Origin: Flavobacterium buctense
Lineage (GTDB): Bacteria > Bacteroidota > Bacteroidia > Flavobacteriales > Flavobacteriaceae
Assembly (NCBI RefSeq): GCF_014486695.1
Contig: NZ_JACTAB010000003.1
Location: forward strand, 295,982 to 359,981
Direction: 5' to 3'
DNA: 64,000 nt
Shown: in pieces, positions 1-9,288 of the stretch
Layout of the letters: every line of letters begins with the position of its first letter
Position numbering within the stretch: position 1 is the first letter of the stretch
The notes under the pieces: generated by a model
Seen by the model: only the letters and a program-made list of their open reading frames with translations
Told to the model about the DNA's origin: nothing
Database searches by the model: none
Program-made: the position numbers and the translations under genes

Positions 1-579
1 AATCGCTTTTTAGGGAAAGAATTCAAAGGCTCAATGTTTGCTATCGCGAAAGACGTTAAAATACAAATCGAGTTCAATCCGGCGCATGTAAAAGCCTATC
101 GATTAATTGGTTATGAAAATAGAAAATTGCGTCCGGAAGATTTTAAAAATGATGCGATCGATGCAGGAGAATTGGGCAGCGGACATACCGTAACCGCTTT
201 ATACGAAATCATACCGACCAATGCCAATAGTCCTTTATTTGTGGATACCGATGAGTTGAAATACACAAAAGTTGAACCGTCTAAAACCAAATTCAATGAC
301 GAACTGGCCACTATAAAATTCCGCTACAAAAAACCGGATGGCGATAAAAGCATTGAGATGGTTCAAGTAATTGATAACAAAGCAAACGCTTTGGAAACTG
401 CTTCAAGCGGATTCAAATTCAGTACCGCTGTGGCTTGGTTTGGTTTGAAATTAAGAGACTCTAAATTGGTGACCAATAAATCTTCCGCAGCTATAAAAAA
501 ATTAGCACTTGAAGGCTTGGCCTACGACAACGATGGTTACAAAGCCGAGTTTATTCGATTAGTGGAAGCAGTGCAATAA
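1..579 (+). CDS. C-terminal part of a VWA-domain protein, YfbK-like (partial)
   Basis: The frame is open from base 1, so the gene begins upstream of the window; the ATG at 34 is internal. The visible 192 residues resemble the region after the von Willebrand factor A domain in YfbK-type proteins: an all-beta stretch with FAIAKDVKIQIEFNP, then YRLIGYENRKL and a GELGSGHTVTALYEI segment, then a helical C-terminus. In Bacteroidota these proteins are usually secreted or lipid-anchored envelope proteins whose VWA domain binds a metal and a protein partner; their exact role is unclear. The MIDAS motif that would confirm the domain lies outside the window. A strong terminator hairpin follows the stop codon. 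Confidence 0.75.
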   Translation, partial: NRFLGKEFKGSMFAIAKDVKIQIEFNPAHVKAYRLIGYENRKLRPEDFKNDAIDAGELGSGHTVTALYEIIPTNANSPLFVDTDELKYTKVEPSKTKFNDELATIKFRYKKPDGDKSIEMVQVIDNKANALETASSGFKFSTAVAWFGLKLRDSKLVTNKSSAAIKKLALEGLAYDNDGYKAEFIRLVEAVQ

Positions 580-614
580 TATGTTAAGTTGGGTGTTTTT
601 TTTGATTGATGAGG

Positions 615-648
615 AAACCCTGTCCGGATGCACACAGACAGGGTTTTT
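615..648 (+). terminator. Rho-independent terminator after the VWA gene
   Basis: A perfect 10-bp stem (AAACCCTGTC at 615-624, GACAGGGTTT at 637-646) with a 12-nt loop runs into a T-run. It lies 35 nt after the VWA stop and before the SIMPL gene, separating the two transcripts. Confidence 0.85.
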
Positions 649-713
649 GATTCAATAGATACTAAATTCAACAAAAATGCGTTTACAATATAAATCAATC
701 AAAACTTCTTTCT

Positions 714-1421
714 ATGAAAAAAATCATTTTATTAACTGCCATGCTTATTGGTGTTTCTTCTTTTAGTCAGGAAAAAAACTTTATTGACCAACCTTATCTT
801 GAAGTACAAGGCAAAGCCGATACTTTGGTTACGCCTAACCGAATTTACATCGATGTTTTGATTTCTGAAAAAGATACCAAAGGCAAAAAATCGGTTGAAG
901 ATTTAGAAGGCGAAATGTTGACCAAACTAAAATCTTTAGGCATTGACACCGAAAAAAATGTCACCATGCAAGACATGATGAGTAATTTCAAAAAATTCTT
1001 TTTAAAACAAACTGATATTCAAAAAGCAAAATCCTTTTCGATTTTAGTTTATGATGCCAAGACAACCGCTAAAGTTTTCATTGGTTTAGAGGAAATTAAT
1101 ATTTCAAATGTAAGAATTGACAAACTTGAGCATTCTGAGGAAGACAAACTCCAATTGATAGTGAATGCCAAATCAATGGAAAATGCAAAAGCTAATGCTG
1201 TAAGTTTCTCCAAACCATTGGGGCAAAATATTGGAAAAGCTATATTTATCAATCAAAATAAAAATTTAGCTTACAGAGGTAATGGGAATCAAATTAGAAT
1301 TCGTGGGGCAAGTACTGTAAGTGCAAATTATGAAACTAAAAGTCTTGATTATAATACCAATATCGAATTCGAAAAAATAAAAATCTCAAGTGAAATTAGT
1401 GTTTGTTTTGCCTTACAATAG
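714..1421 (+). CDS. SIMPL (DUF541) domain-containing exported protein
   Basis: A 235-residue protein with a clear signal peptide (MKKIILLTAMLIGVSSFSQ, cleavage likely after FS). The mature part begins with a beta strand reading 'YLEVQGKADTLVTPNRIYIDVLISEKDT', typical of the SIMPL/DUF541 fold (E. coli YggE family), and continues with the long central helix 'SVEDLEGEMLTKLKSLGI' and the 'SMENAKANAVSFSKPLGQNIGKAI' segment that is conserved near the end of the family. SIMPL proteins sit in the periplasm or outer membrane and are linked to oxidative stress and envelope assembly, without a known enzymatic activity. The gene stands alone, bounded by terminators on both sides. Confidence 0.85.
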   Translation: MKKIILLTAMLIGVSSFSQEKNFIDQPYLEVQGKADTLVTPNRIYIDVLISEKDTKGKKSVEDLEGEMLTKLKSLGIDTEKNVTMQDMMSNFKKFFLKQTDIQKAKSFSILVYDAKTTAKVFIGLEEINISNVRIDKLEHSEEDKLQLIVNAKSMENAKANAVSFSKPLGQNIGKAIFINQNKNLAYRGNGNQIRIRGASTVSANYETKSLDYNTNIEFEKIKISSEISVCFALQ

Positions 1422-1442
1422 TCTAAGATCTAATGATTAAAT

Positions 1443-1476
1443 AAAAAAAGGGATAAAATAGTATCCCTTTTTTTTT
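1443..1476. terminator. Bidirectional terminator between convergent genes
   Basis: A long A/T-flanked hairpin with a 13-bp stem (1443-1455 pairing with 1462-1474, core GGGATA/TATCCC, loop AAATAG). An A-run on the left and a T-run on the right let it end both the SIMPL transcript (+) and the His-rich gene (-). Confidence 0.85.
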
Positions 1477-2611
1477 ATCTGTTAGTGCTTCTTTGCACTG
1501 ATTTTTTTTTAACCGGTCTAATAGCTGGTCTTGTAACCGGCTTATTCATGGGCTTTGAAGCAGGTTTATAGCTTGGTTTTTTTAGGGGTTTTGTTGGTCT
1601 TGATGGCGTAACGACCGGTCTTGTTGTTGAGGGTCTCGAAGGACGAACTTCCGGTTTTGTAGAAGGCTTTGAAGGACGCACCGCAGGTTTAGTAACAGGT
1701 CGAGAAGGTTTAATATTTAAATCAGGTCTTGAAGGTACTGTCGGTTTCTTATAAGTTCGTCCGTCATAAATACCGTTATAACGACCGTCTCTTCTGTTAT
1801 TAGCAACAATCATGGAGGATTTTCTTCTGCCATAATAATTATTGTGGTAATGGTTATGGTTTATGATAATCGTTGTTCTTCTGTAATGATGATGGTGGTG
1901 GTAATGGCCATGGTATCCCCAATAACTATGGTAATAAATTGGTCTCCAAGGATGCCAATATGAAGGATAATAACCCCAATAAAAAGGAGATCTGTAAACT
2001 ACATAAACTGGAGAAAACAAGAACATCACAACTGACCATCCGCTTGGTTCCACATAAGATGCACCATTATTATTTGAGGTATTGTTAGTGGTGTTGGTAG
2101 TGTTGTAGTTATTGGTCGTATTGTTATTAATAATTACTGTGTCACCGCCTGTATAACCGGGATTAGGTGTTCCGCCAACAACTTCATTTGAAGGTTCAAC
2201 GATATAATCCTTACCATATAACTCTTCATCACCTATGATTTGAACAACAACCTTTCCCGATTTATTCTTAGAAACTTCAATTACAGCGATATCTTGATTC
2301 TCCTTTTCATTTACGGCTACCTGAAGTATGATGGAATGATTATCTCCATCTTTTTCACTAATTACACTTATATAATCAGTTTCATCATTGTTGTTTAAAT
2401 CAAGGTTGTTTACATTTCCTTCTTTATCATTGAGCGATTTTTCAAAATCTTCTATGGTTTTCGACTTTTGAAAAACTTCTAAAACAGCATATAAACTTAA
2501 ATTATCCCCAGGTAAACCTAGTGCTTCCGGTTCGTTATTGCTTTGCGAGAAAGCAAAATTTATGCCCATAAAAGCACTAAATAATAAAATCAAACAATAC
2601 CCTTTTCTCAT
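1475..2611 (-). CDS. Secreted His/Tyr-rich protein with Pro/Lys/Arg repeat tail, unknown function
   Basis: 378 residues with an N-terminal signal peptide (MRKGYCLILLFSAFMGINFA, then FSQ). I see three zones. Residues about 25-145 form a compact domain starting 'GLPGDNLSLYAVLEVFQKSKTIEDFE' and containing 'NLDLNNNDETDYISV' and 'GDEELYGKDYIVEPS'; similar domains recur in Bacteroidota hypothetical proteins. Residues about 150-280 are Asn/Thr-rich and then Trp/Tyr/His-rich with a run of five His, suggesting a surface, metal-binding or membrane-apposed segment. The last 90 residues are low-complexity Pro-Ser-Arg/Lys repeats (variants of RPSRPSTKP), possibly cell-wall or polyanion binding. No enzymatic motif is visible. 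Function is unassigned. Confidence 0.75.
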   Translation of the reverse strand: MRKGYCLILLFSAFMGINFAFSQSNNEPEALGLPGDNLSLYAVLEVFQKSKTIEDFEKSLNDKEGNVNNLDLNNNDETDYISVISEKDGDNHSIILQVAVNEKENQDIAVIEVSKNKSGKVVVQIIGDEELYGKDYIVEPSNEVVGGTPNPGYTGGDTVIINNNTTNNYNTTNTTNNTSNNNGASYVEPSGWSVVMFLFSPVYVVYRSPFYWGYYPSYWHPWRPIYYHSYWGYHGHYHHHHHYRRTTIIINHNHYHNNYYGRRKSSMIVANNRRDGRYNGIYDGRTYKKPTVPSRPDLNIKPSRPVTKPAVRPSKPSTKPEVRPSRPSTTRPVVTPSRPTKPLKKPSYKPASKPMNKPVTRPAIRPVKKKSVQRSTNR

Positions 2612-2662
2612 AAATATATATTTTAGACAATCTAAAATACAAAAAAAAGTTATTGAAAAATA

Positions 2663-4297
2663 TTATTTTTCTATCTCTCGTAAACTCTCCATTTTCTTGT
2701 GGGCCAAGAACCCTTTGATATCCTCAAAATGTTCTTTGACTCTTTTGTTGCCGAATTCAAATACTTTTTCCGCCAAACCGTCTAAGAAATCACGGTCGTG
2801 TGATACTAAAATCAGCGTTCCGTCAAAGTCTTTCAACGCTTCTTTGATGATGTCTTTGGTTTTCATATCCAAGTGATTCGAAGGCTCATCTAGAATGAGC
2901 AAATTTACCGGTTCCAATAACAATTTGATCATCGCCAAACGCGTTTTTTCTCCACCGGAAAGCACTTTGACTTTCTTCTGAATATCATCACCATGGAACA
3001 TAAAAGCACCTAAAATGTTTTTGATTTGGGTTCGCACTTCACCCACTGCAATATTGTCAATCGTTTCGAAAATAGTCGCATTTTCATCTAACAATGCGGC
3101 TTGGTTTTGGGCAAAATAGCCAATTTGGCAATTGTGACCTACTTCAACATTACCGCCATTGATTTCGATTTCTTTCATGATCGCCTTAATCATGGTCGAT
3201 TTTCCTTCTCCGTTTTTTCCGACGAAAGCTACTTTTTGACCACGTTCAATAACCATATTGGCATCTTTAAAAATCAAATGATCACCGTAGGATTTTTCTA
3301 AATCTCGTACAATCACAGGATACTGTCCGGAGCGAACCGAAGGCGGGAATTTCAACTTCAAGGCTGAATTATCGATTTCATCCACTTCAATCGGAACAAT
3401 TTTTTCTAACATTCTAACACGCGATTGGACGGCATCAGTTTTGGAAAAAGTGCCTCTGAAACGTTCAATAAAAGCTTGGTTATCGGCAATAAATTTCTGC
3501 TGCTCGTCGTAGGCTTTTTGTTGGTGCACTCTTCTGTCCTTTCTCAATTCCAAATAATGAGAATATTTGGCTTTGTAATCGTAAATTCTGCCCATCGTCA
3601 CTTCAATAGTACGATTGGTAATATTGTCTACAAAAGCCCTATCGTGGGAAATCACCATCACCGCTTTCGCCTGATTGATTAAGAAATCTTCCAACCATTG
3701 AATACTGTCCATGTCCAAATGATTGGTTGGTTCATCGAGCAAAATCAAATCGGGTTGCTTCAAAAGAATTTTGGCTAATTCGATGCGCATTCTCCAACCT
3801 CCGGAAAACTCTGATGTTGGTCGATTAAAGTCTTCTCTTTCAAAACCTAATCCTTTCAACACCTTTTCTACTTCGGCTTCGTAATTGACTTCTTCTATTG
3901 AATAATATTTTTCACTTAATTCCGAAACGCGTTCAATTAACTTCATATAAGCATCACTTTCATAATCAGTGCGAATGGTTAGTTGCTCATTGATTTCATC
4001 AATTTCGGCTTTCATTTTAAAAACTTCAGCAAACGCTTTGGAAGCTTCTTCCATTACCGTGCAATTATCAGCAGCCAATAAATGCTGAGGCAAATAGGCA
4101 ATCACCGCCTCTTTTGGAGCTGAAATCATCCCACGAGTGGGTTTATTTTCACCGGCTACAATTTTAAGTAAGGTTGATTTTCCCGCGCCGTTTTTACCCA
4201 TTAAGGCAATTTTATCCGTTTCATTGATGGCAAAAGTTACCTCGCTGAATAAAGTAGTACCGCCAAACTCTACGGCTATATCGTTAACTGTAATCAT
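2663..4297 (-). CDS. ABC-F family ATP-binding protein (EttA/Uup-like)
   Basis: 544 residues with two ABC ATPase domains and no membrane segments. Domain 1 has Walker A GKNGAGKST (about residue 36), signature FSGGW, and Walker B LILLDEPTNHLD. Domain 2 has GKNGEGKST, LSGGEKT and LLILDEPSNHLD. A charged linker of about 80 residues (RKDRRVHQQKAYDEQQKF) separates them, as in ABC-F proteins, which bind ribosomes near the E site and modulate translation or antibiotic protection. I chose the start MITVNDIAV at 4297 rather than the in-frame ATG at 4351. A near-perfect flavobacterial promoter lies at 4322-4351, so the upstream ATG would precede transcription. The subfamily cannot be fixed by eye. Confidence 0.9.
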   Translation of the reverse strand: MITVNDIAVEFGGTTLFSEVTFAINETDKIALMGKNGAGKSTLLKIVAGENKPTRGMISAPKEAVIAYLPQHLLAADNCTVMEEASKAFAEVFKMKAEIDEINEQLTIRTDYESDAYMKLIERVSELSEKYYSIEEVNYEAEVEKVLKGLGFEREDFNRPTSEFSGGWRMRIELAKILLKQPDLILLDEPTNHLDMDSIQWLEDFLINQAKAVMVISHDRAFVDNITNRTIEVTMGRIYDYKAKYSHYLELRKDRRVHQQKAYDEQQKFIADNQAFIERFRGTFSKTDAVQSRVRMLEKIVPIEVDEIDNSALKLKFPPSVRSGQYPVIVRDLEKSYGDHLIFKDANMVIERGQKVAFVGKNGEGKSTMIKAIMKEIEINGGNVEVGHNCQIGYFAQNQAALLDENATIFETIDNIAVGEVRTQIKNILGAFMFHGDDIQKKVKVLSGGEKTRLAMIKLLLEPVNLLILDEPSNHLDMKTKDIIKEALKDFDGTLILVSHDRDFLDGLAEKVFEFGNKRVKEHFEDIKGFLAHKKMESLREIEK

Positions 4298-4321
4298 GTG
4301 AATTGTTGAATTTTGAAGCGG

Positions 4322-4351
4322 CAAAGATAGTATAGAAACTAGTATTGACAA
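4322..4351 (-). promoter_or_regulatory. Flavobacterial-type promoter of the ABC-F gene
   Basis: On the minus strand, TTG (4349-4351), a 19-nt spacer, then TATCTTTG (4322-4329). This matches the Bacteroidota/Flavobacterium -33 TTG / -7 TAnnTTTG consensus exactly and lies about 25 nt before the chosen start codon. Confidence 0.75.
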
Positions 4352-4412
4352 TGTTTATTTAATCATGAAAATCAACATAAATTCATATCTTAGTTTCTTC
4401 AAAAAACTTAAA

Positions 4413-7400
4413 ATGAAAAAAAATCTACTTACGCTTTTGTTGTTTCTTTTGATATTGAATGCAAATGCCCAAGAAATATGGCAAAAAGTTTCGCCAACCG
4501 AAGCCTCAGTTTCGGGTAAAAAGGAAAGAGTTGCTATTCCTAAAACGGAACATTACTTCAAACTCGATCTTACTGCTTTTAAACAAGCACTTCTAAATGC
4601 CCCAATGCGAGGACAAAACTCAACGCTAGTTTTACCTTTTCCGGATGGGAATGGAAAAATGCAAAATTTTCGCATTTACGAAGCACCGGTAATGCATCCT
4701 GATTTGGCTGCACGCTATCCTGATAATAAATCGTATGTTGGACAAGGCGTTGAAAATCGTTCCGCTGTCATTCGCTTTAGCGTAACTTTATTCGGACTTC
4801 ACACTATGACTCTAGCAGTCAATAATGGCACTTCGTATATCGAACCTTATTCAAAAGACGGTAATTATTATGTGAGTTATTTGCGTGAAGGATTGACAAC
4901 TTCTGCTTTATTTCAATGCCACACAGCTGACTTACAATCTAAATTAAGTATTGATGAAATCAGTGCACAACCGCAAGACAATGGTGTTTACAGAACGTAT
5001 CGCACCGGTATAGTAACTACAGTGGAGTATTCGGCATTTCACATTGCTGCAGCCGGTCTTCAGTCGGGGACTTTGGCCCAAAAAAAAGCGGCGGTTTTAG
5101 CTGCGGTGACTGTTACCGTTACGCGAGTCAACTCGATGTTCGAACGTGATTTATCGGTTTTTTTACAATTGATTCCCAATGAAGATGACGTAATTTTTAT
5201 TGATACCGATGATTTGACTAATGACAATGTTGGGGCTCTTATTGGGGAAACACAGCAAACCCTTGATGTCATTATTGGTACAGCTAATTATGATTTCGGG
5301 CATGGTGTAGGCACATCCGGCGGTGGATTAGGTGGTGGTCAACCCTGTGCTGATGGTGCAAAAGCATTTGGTGCTACCGGTCTTAGTTCTCCGGTTGGAG
5401 ATCCTTTTGATATTGATTATGTGGCACACGAAATGGGACATCAGTTTGGTGCTGCCCATACTTTTAACAACGAATGTGGTGGCAATCGCGACAGTAACTG
5501 GTCATACGAACCAGGGAGCGGAAGTTCTATAATGGCATACGCCGGAATTTGTGATCCCAATATCCAAAGCAATTCAGATGCCCAATTTTTCGCTGGTAGC
5601 ATCGCACAAATACGCAATACTATCAATAGTGGTGGTGGCAGTTGCATTACAAGCACTTCAAACCAAAATACTCCACCAATCATTAATGCAGGTTCTGATT
5701 ATACCATTCCGAAAGGAACCGCTTTTATATTAACCGGAAACGCAACCGATGCTAATAATGATGCACTAACTTATACTTGGGAACAATATGACCGCCAAAT
5801 TTCTGTACAGCCACCGGTAGCGACTGCAACTGTAGGACCAAATTTTAAACCGCAGGTCATTACTGATATTCCTGTGCGTTACTTGCCAAAACTTTCAGAT
5901 GTTTTGGCCAACAATTTAGCGCCAACTTGGGAAGTAATTTCCAATGTGGGACGCGAATATAATTTTGCTTTTACTGTGCGTGACAACAACATAAACGGAG
6001 GCGAATCTGTGACCGATTTTATGAAAGTCACAGTATCAAATACCGCCGGACCTTTTATAATTACAGCACCAAACACTGCTGTGAATTGGGTTGCGGCTTC
6101 CAATCAAGTCGTTACTTGGAATGTGGCCGGAACTACTGCCAATGGTGTCAATGCTGCGAATGTAGACATTTTATTATCAACCAATGGCGGACTTACTTTT
6201 TCGATTCCGCTGGCAACGAATGTTCCAAATGATGGAAGTGAAACGATTACTGTTCCCAATTTATTAGGAAATGCCAATCGAATAATGGTGCGCGGACACG
6301 GTAATATTTTTTATGATGTATCCAATCAAAATTTTACTATATCCGCATCTACAGCAACCTTTTTATTAGAAGCTAATGGTCAACAAAATGTTGCTGCATG
6401 TTTAGGAGCGATAGTGAATTATACCTTTGATTACCAAACTATTTCCGGATTTACAGGTACAACTAATTTTTCCGTTTCAGGTATACCATCGGGAATAACT
6501 GCTACTTTTACTCCAACTTCAATCAGTGAAAACGGAACGGTTACCTTGACTTTAACCAACACACAAAATGCACCTGTTGGTTTTTATCTGCTGACTGTTT
6601 CTGCGGTATCGGGTTCTATAACCAAAACGGCTTCGGTTTATTTGAATCTTCTTAATAATACTTTTGGAACTTTAGTTTTGAATAGTCCGTTAAACAACGC
6701 AACCGGAATAGGATTTTCGCCTGATTTTACCTGGTCAGCTGATGCCAATGCGTCTCAATACACCATTGAAATTGCCACCGATATTGGGTTTACTAATATT
6801 ATCACTTCGGCAATTACCTCAACAAACACTTATACAACATCCGGATTGAATGAAGCCACTTTGTATTATTGGCGTGTTCGTCCCGAAAATACTGCTTGTA
6901 ACGGAAATTTAAGTGCTGTTTCTCAATTTACTACAGGTGATTTTGTTTGTACTGATTTTGTTTCAGCAAATGTTCCAGTAGTTATTCCTTCAGATGATGC
7001 GGCAACAGTCAATACCAGTTTAAACATTGCAGAAAATTTTGATATTGAAAGGGCTACCGTTTCACTTGATATCTCACACACTTGGATGACTGACATTGCG
7101 GTTAAATTAATTAGTCCATCCGGAACAATAATCAATCTCTTTAGTCACAAATGTGGAGATGCCGATGACGCTGCAGCTACTTTTACAGATAATGGTGTGA
7201 TTTTGAGTTGCAATGGAACACCGGTAATTTCAGGAACAATAAAACCGGAAACACTTTTGAGCACACTGACCGGCGAATCAAGTTTTGGAGTGTGGCAACT
7301 TGAAGTGTATGATGAATTTCCATTAGACGGTGGTTTTATTAATTCTTGGAGTTTGAACCTTTGTCGCGTGGTACCAGCATTGTCAACAGATAGTTTTACA

Positions 7401-7649
7401 GCCGCAATTGATTTCACCATTTCTCCGAATCCAAATAACGGATCTTTTTCTGTTCAAACCAATAACTTGAGTGGAGTATATGAATTAACGGTTTATGATA
7501 TCCGAGGCCGTAAAATTTACCATAGCCAACCGATTTTTAATGGTGAAAATGGGGTAGAAAATATTCAGTTGCAAGCACAAACCGGAATGTATCTGATTGA
7601 ATTATTAGGCAATGGCACAAAGGCGGTAAAAAAATTCATTGTAAAATAA
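4413..7649 (+). CDS. Secreted reprolysin-like zinc metallopeptidase with P-domain and T9SS sorting signal
   Basis: 1078 residues from the ATG at 4413, which begins a standard signal peptide (MKKNLLTLLLFLLILNANAQ); an in-frame ATG at 4365 would add 16 residues before it. After a propeptide of about 180 residues comes a metallopeptidase domain with the zinc motif HEMGHQFGAAHTF (about residue 339), i.e. HExxHxxGxxH of metzincins (M12B/reprolysin-like). Then come Ig/PKD-like and fibronectin-III-like domains (about 420-840). A proprotein-convertase P-domain follows (about 850-990; 'SHTWMTDIAVKLISPSGT'). The C-terminus has the type A T9SS sorting domain (FTISPNPNNGSF ... GMYLIELLGNGTKAVKKFIVK). It should be exported through the outer membrane by T9SS and released or anchored at the surface, degrading external protein. 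Spacing suggests a single-gene transcript. Confidence 0.92.
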   Translation: MKKNLLTLLLFLLILNANAQEIWQKVSPTEASVSGKKERVAIPKTEHYFKLDLTAFKQALLNAPMRGQNSTLVLPFPDGNGKMQNFRIYEAPVMHPDLAARYPDNKSYVGQGVENRSAVIRFSVTLFGLHTMTLAVNNGTSYIEPYSKDGNYYVSYLREGLTTSALFQCHTADLQSKLSIDEISAQPQDNGVYRTYRTGIVTTVEYSAFHIAAAGLQSGTLAQKKAAVLAAVTVTVTRVNSMFERDLSVFLQLIPNEDDVIFIDTDDLTNDNVGALIGETQQTLDVIIGTANYDFGHGVGTSGGGLGGGQPCADGAKAFGATGLSSPVGDPFDIDYVAHEMGHQFGAAHTFNNECGGNRDSNWSYEPGSGSSIMAYAGICDPNIQSNSDAQFFAGSIAQIRNTINSGGGSCITSTSNQNTPPIINAGSDYTIPKGTAFILTGNATDANNDALTYTWEQYDRQISVQPPVATATVGPNFKPQVITDIPVRYLPKLSDVLANNLAPTWEVISNVGREYNFAFTVRDNNINGGESVTDFMKVTVSNTAGPFIITAPNTAVNWVAASNQVVTWNVAGTTANGVNAANVDILLSTNGGLTFSIPLATNVPNDGSETITVPNLLGNANRIMVRGHGNIFYDVSNQNFTISASTATFLLEANGQQNVAACLGAIVNYTFDYQTISGFTGTTNFSVSGIPSGITATFTPTSISENGTVTLTLTNTQNAPVGFYLLTVSAVSGSITKTASVYLNLLNNTFGTLVLNSPLNNATGIGFSPDFTWSADANASQYTIEIATDIGFTNIITSAITSTNTYTTSGLNEATLYYWRVRPENTACNGNLSAVSQFTTGDFVCTDFVSANVPVVIPSDDAATVNTSLNIAENFDIERATVSLDISHTWMTDIAVKLISPSGTIINLFSHKCGDADDAAATFTDNGVILSCNGTPVISGTIKPETLLSTLTGESSFGVWQLEVYDEFPLDGGFINSWSLNLCRVVPALSTDSFTAAIDFTISPNPNNGSFSVQTNNLSGVYELTVYDIRGRKIYHSQPIFNGENGVENIQLQAQTGMYLIELLGNGTKAVKKFIVK

Positions 7650-7748
7650 TAACAATAACGTTGTAATTGGTTTAAAACGCGACTTACCGCAAAGAATGTT
7701 TTCTTTTCAAAAAGGATTTGGTTACTTTTAAACTAAGATTTAAAAAAT

Positions 7749-8972
7749 ATGCCTTTATTAGATTATAGTTTTTTAGCCAAAATTTTACCCAAAGCCAAGA
7801 TTAAGAAAGGTTATAGAAAAGCCAAAAAATCTTATCTCAATAGAGTTAGATTAGCTACTTCATTGTTTTTCTTTGGCATGGGATTTTGTTTTTCGACTTG
7901 GGCGAGCCGAATTCCGGATATCAAATCGATATTGCAATTGAGCGAAGCCGAATTGGGAACGATGCTTTTTGCTTTACCGTTTGGGCAATTGGTAGCGATG
8001 CCGTTTACGGGTAAAATTGTAACTAAATATGGTAGTCGAAACATCTCTATTTTAGGATTATTATTTTATGCATTTTGTTTGATTTTTATAGGATTATCAA
8101 CCCAAAGTTGGCACTTAGCAACCGGATTATTTTTGTTTGGTTTCTTCTGCAACTTCTGCAATATTGCGGTAAATGCACAAGGGGTTTATACCCAACAATT
8201 GTTTGACAAACCTATTATCGGTTCGTTTCACGGTTCATGGAGTTTGGCCGGATTTTTTGGTGCTTTAGTAGGCTTGCTTATGCTGACATTAGAATTAACG
8301 CCGTTCCAACATTTTGTTTTAGCTTTTGCATTTGTCGTGGTTATAATTTTAACCAACTACAAATACATCATCAAAACCAAATCGATACAAGAAGAAGAAA
8401 AATCGAGTTATTCCTTTTGGAAAAATCCGGATAAAACCTTGCTTTGGTTGGGTGTTATTTGTTTTTGTGGCATGGCCAGCGAAGGCATTATGTTTGATTG
8501 GAGTGGTGTTTATTTCAAGGAAATTATTAAAGCGCCCGGAGCTTTGGTAGTTTTAGGCTATACTACTTTTATGATTAGCATGGCTTCAGGTAGGTTTTTA
8601 AGCGATTTTTTAGTGGCTAAATACGGTGCTAAAAAAGTCCTTATCATAAGCGGATTAGTCATTTCAAGCGGATTGTACATGGCTGTTTTATTGCCTTATA
8701 TCATCCCGTGTATGATAGCTTTTATGTTGGTTGGATTTGGCGTTTCGAATATCGTTCCCATTATTTTCAATATCGCCGGAAATAATAAAAATGTCCCAAC
8801 CGGTATTGCTTTGACAGTAGTTACCAGTATTAGTTTCCTTGGCTTTTTAATTGGTCCGCCAATAATTGGTTTAATTGCTGAAGTAACGAGTTTGAGGTAT
8901 TCGTTCGCAATAATTGGGGTTTTTGGCGTATTTATTTCTTTATTAGTGTTCAGATTGAAGATTTTCAAATAA
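7749..8972 (+). CDS. MFS transporter, YbjJ/FucP-like
   Basis: 407 residues with about 12 hydrophobic segments. The first transmembrane region is preceded by a basic 30-residue leader (KAKIKKGYRKAKKSYLNRVR). The signature between helices 2 and 3, 'GKIVTKYGSRNISILGL', corresponds to the MFS motif G-x-x-x-D/K-x-x-G-R-x-x, and 'FFFGMGFCFSTWASRIPDIK' is characteristic of the YbjJ-like branch. Substrate is not readable from sequence; relatives are annotated as sugar or unknown-solute carriers. The gene ends one base before the converging gene on the minus strand at 8974. Confidence 0.85.
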   Translation: MPLLDYSFLAKILPKAKIKKGYRKAKKSYLNRVRLATSLFFFGMGFCFSTWASRIPDIKSILQLSEAELGTMLFALPFGQLVAMPFTGKIVTKYGSRNISILGLLFYAFCLIFIGLSTQSWHLATGLFLFGFFCNFCNIAVNAQGVYTQQLFDKPIIGSFHGSWSLAGFFGALVGLLMLTLELTPFQHFVLAFAFVVVIILTNYKYIIKTKSIQEEEKSSYSFWKNPDKTLLWLGVICFCGMASEGIMFDWSGVYFKEIIKAPGALVVLGYTTFMISMASGRFLSDFLVAKYGAKKVLIISGLVISSGLYMAVLLPYIIPCMIAFMLVGFGVSNIVPIIFNIAGNNKNVPTGIALTVVTSISFLGFLIGPPIIGLIAEVTSLRYSFAIIGVFGVFISLLVFRLKIFK

Positions 8973-8973
8973 A

Positions 8974-9288
8974 TCAAAACCTATCGGCATTACTTTCATA
9001 GGCTACATACTTGGTGTATTCAAAGGTTTCTTTGTTAATCAAATACAAGTTTCCGAAGTAACATCCGACAAGATAAAACGAATCCAATTTTTTGTTGTCC
9101 TGAATTTTTACCTCAAAATTATTGACAATATCAATGTTTTGGGTAAATGAAATGGAATCACCAATGTAAGTTCCGTATTCATAATCCCATGTCCCTTCCA
9201 TTCTACCGGGCAAAAATAGAAACCTATCTAAAACCAAAATGGTCAATACAAAAAGAAAGATTGGTATTATTTTAACTCGGTTTTTCAT
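8974..9288 (-). CDS. Small membrane-anchored protein, unknown function
   Basis: 104 residues with one N-terminal hydrophobic segment (IIPIFLFVLTILVLDRFLFL) that is probably an uncleaved anchor, followed by a polar domain of about 75 residues. The pattern 'GRMEGTWDYEYGTYIGDSISFTQ' then 'YLVGCYFGNLYLINKETFEYT' suggests a small beta-sheet domain. Its start codon follows the stop of the DUF2007 gene directly (9289), so the two are almost certainly co-transcribed and possibly coupled in translation. I do not recognise the family. Confidence 0.65.
   Translation of the reverse strand: MKNRVKIIPIFLFVLTILVLDRFLFLPGRMEGTWDYEYGTYIGDSISFTQNIDIVNNFEVKIQDNKKLDSFYLVGCYFGNLYLINKETFEYTKYVAYESNADRF

Noticed and set aside
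5060..5272. Antisense frames inside the large metallopeptidase and the RND, glycan and HMG-CoA synthase genes
   Set aside because: They are shadow frames of strongly supported genes and carry no family motif.
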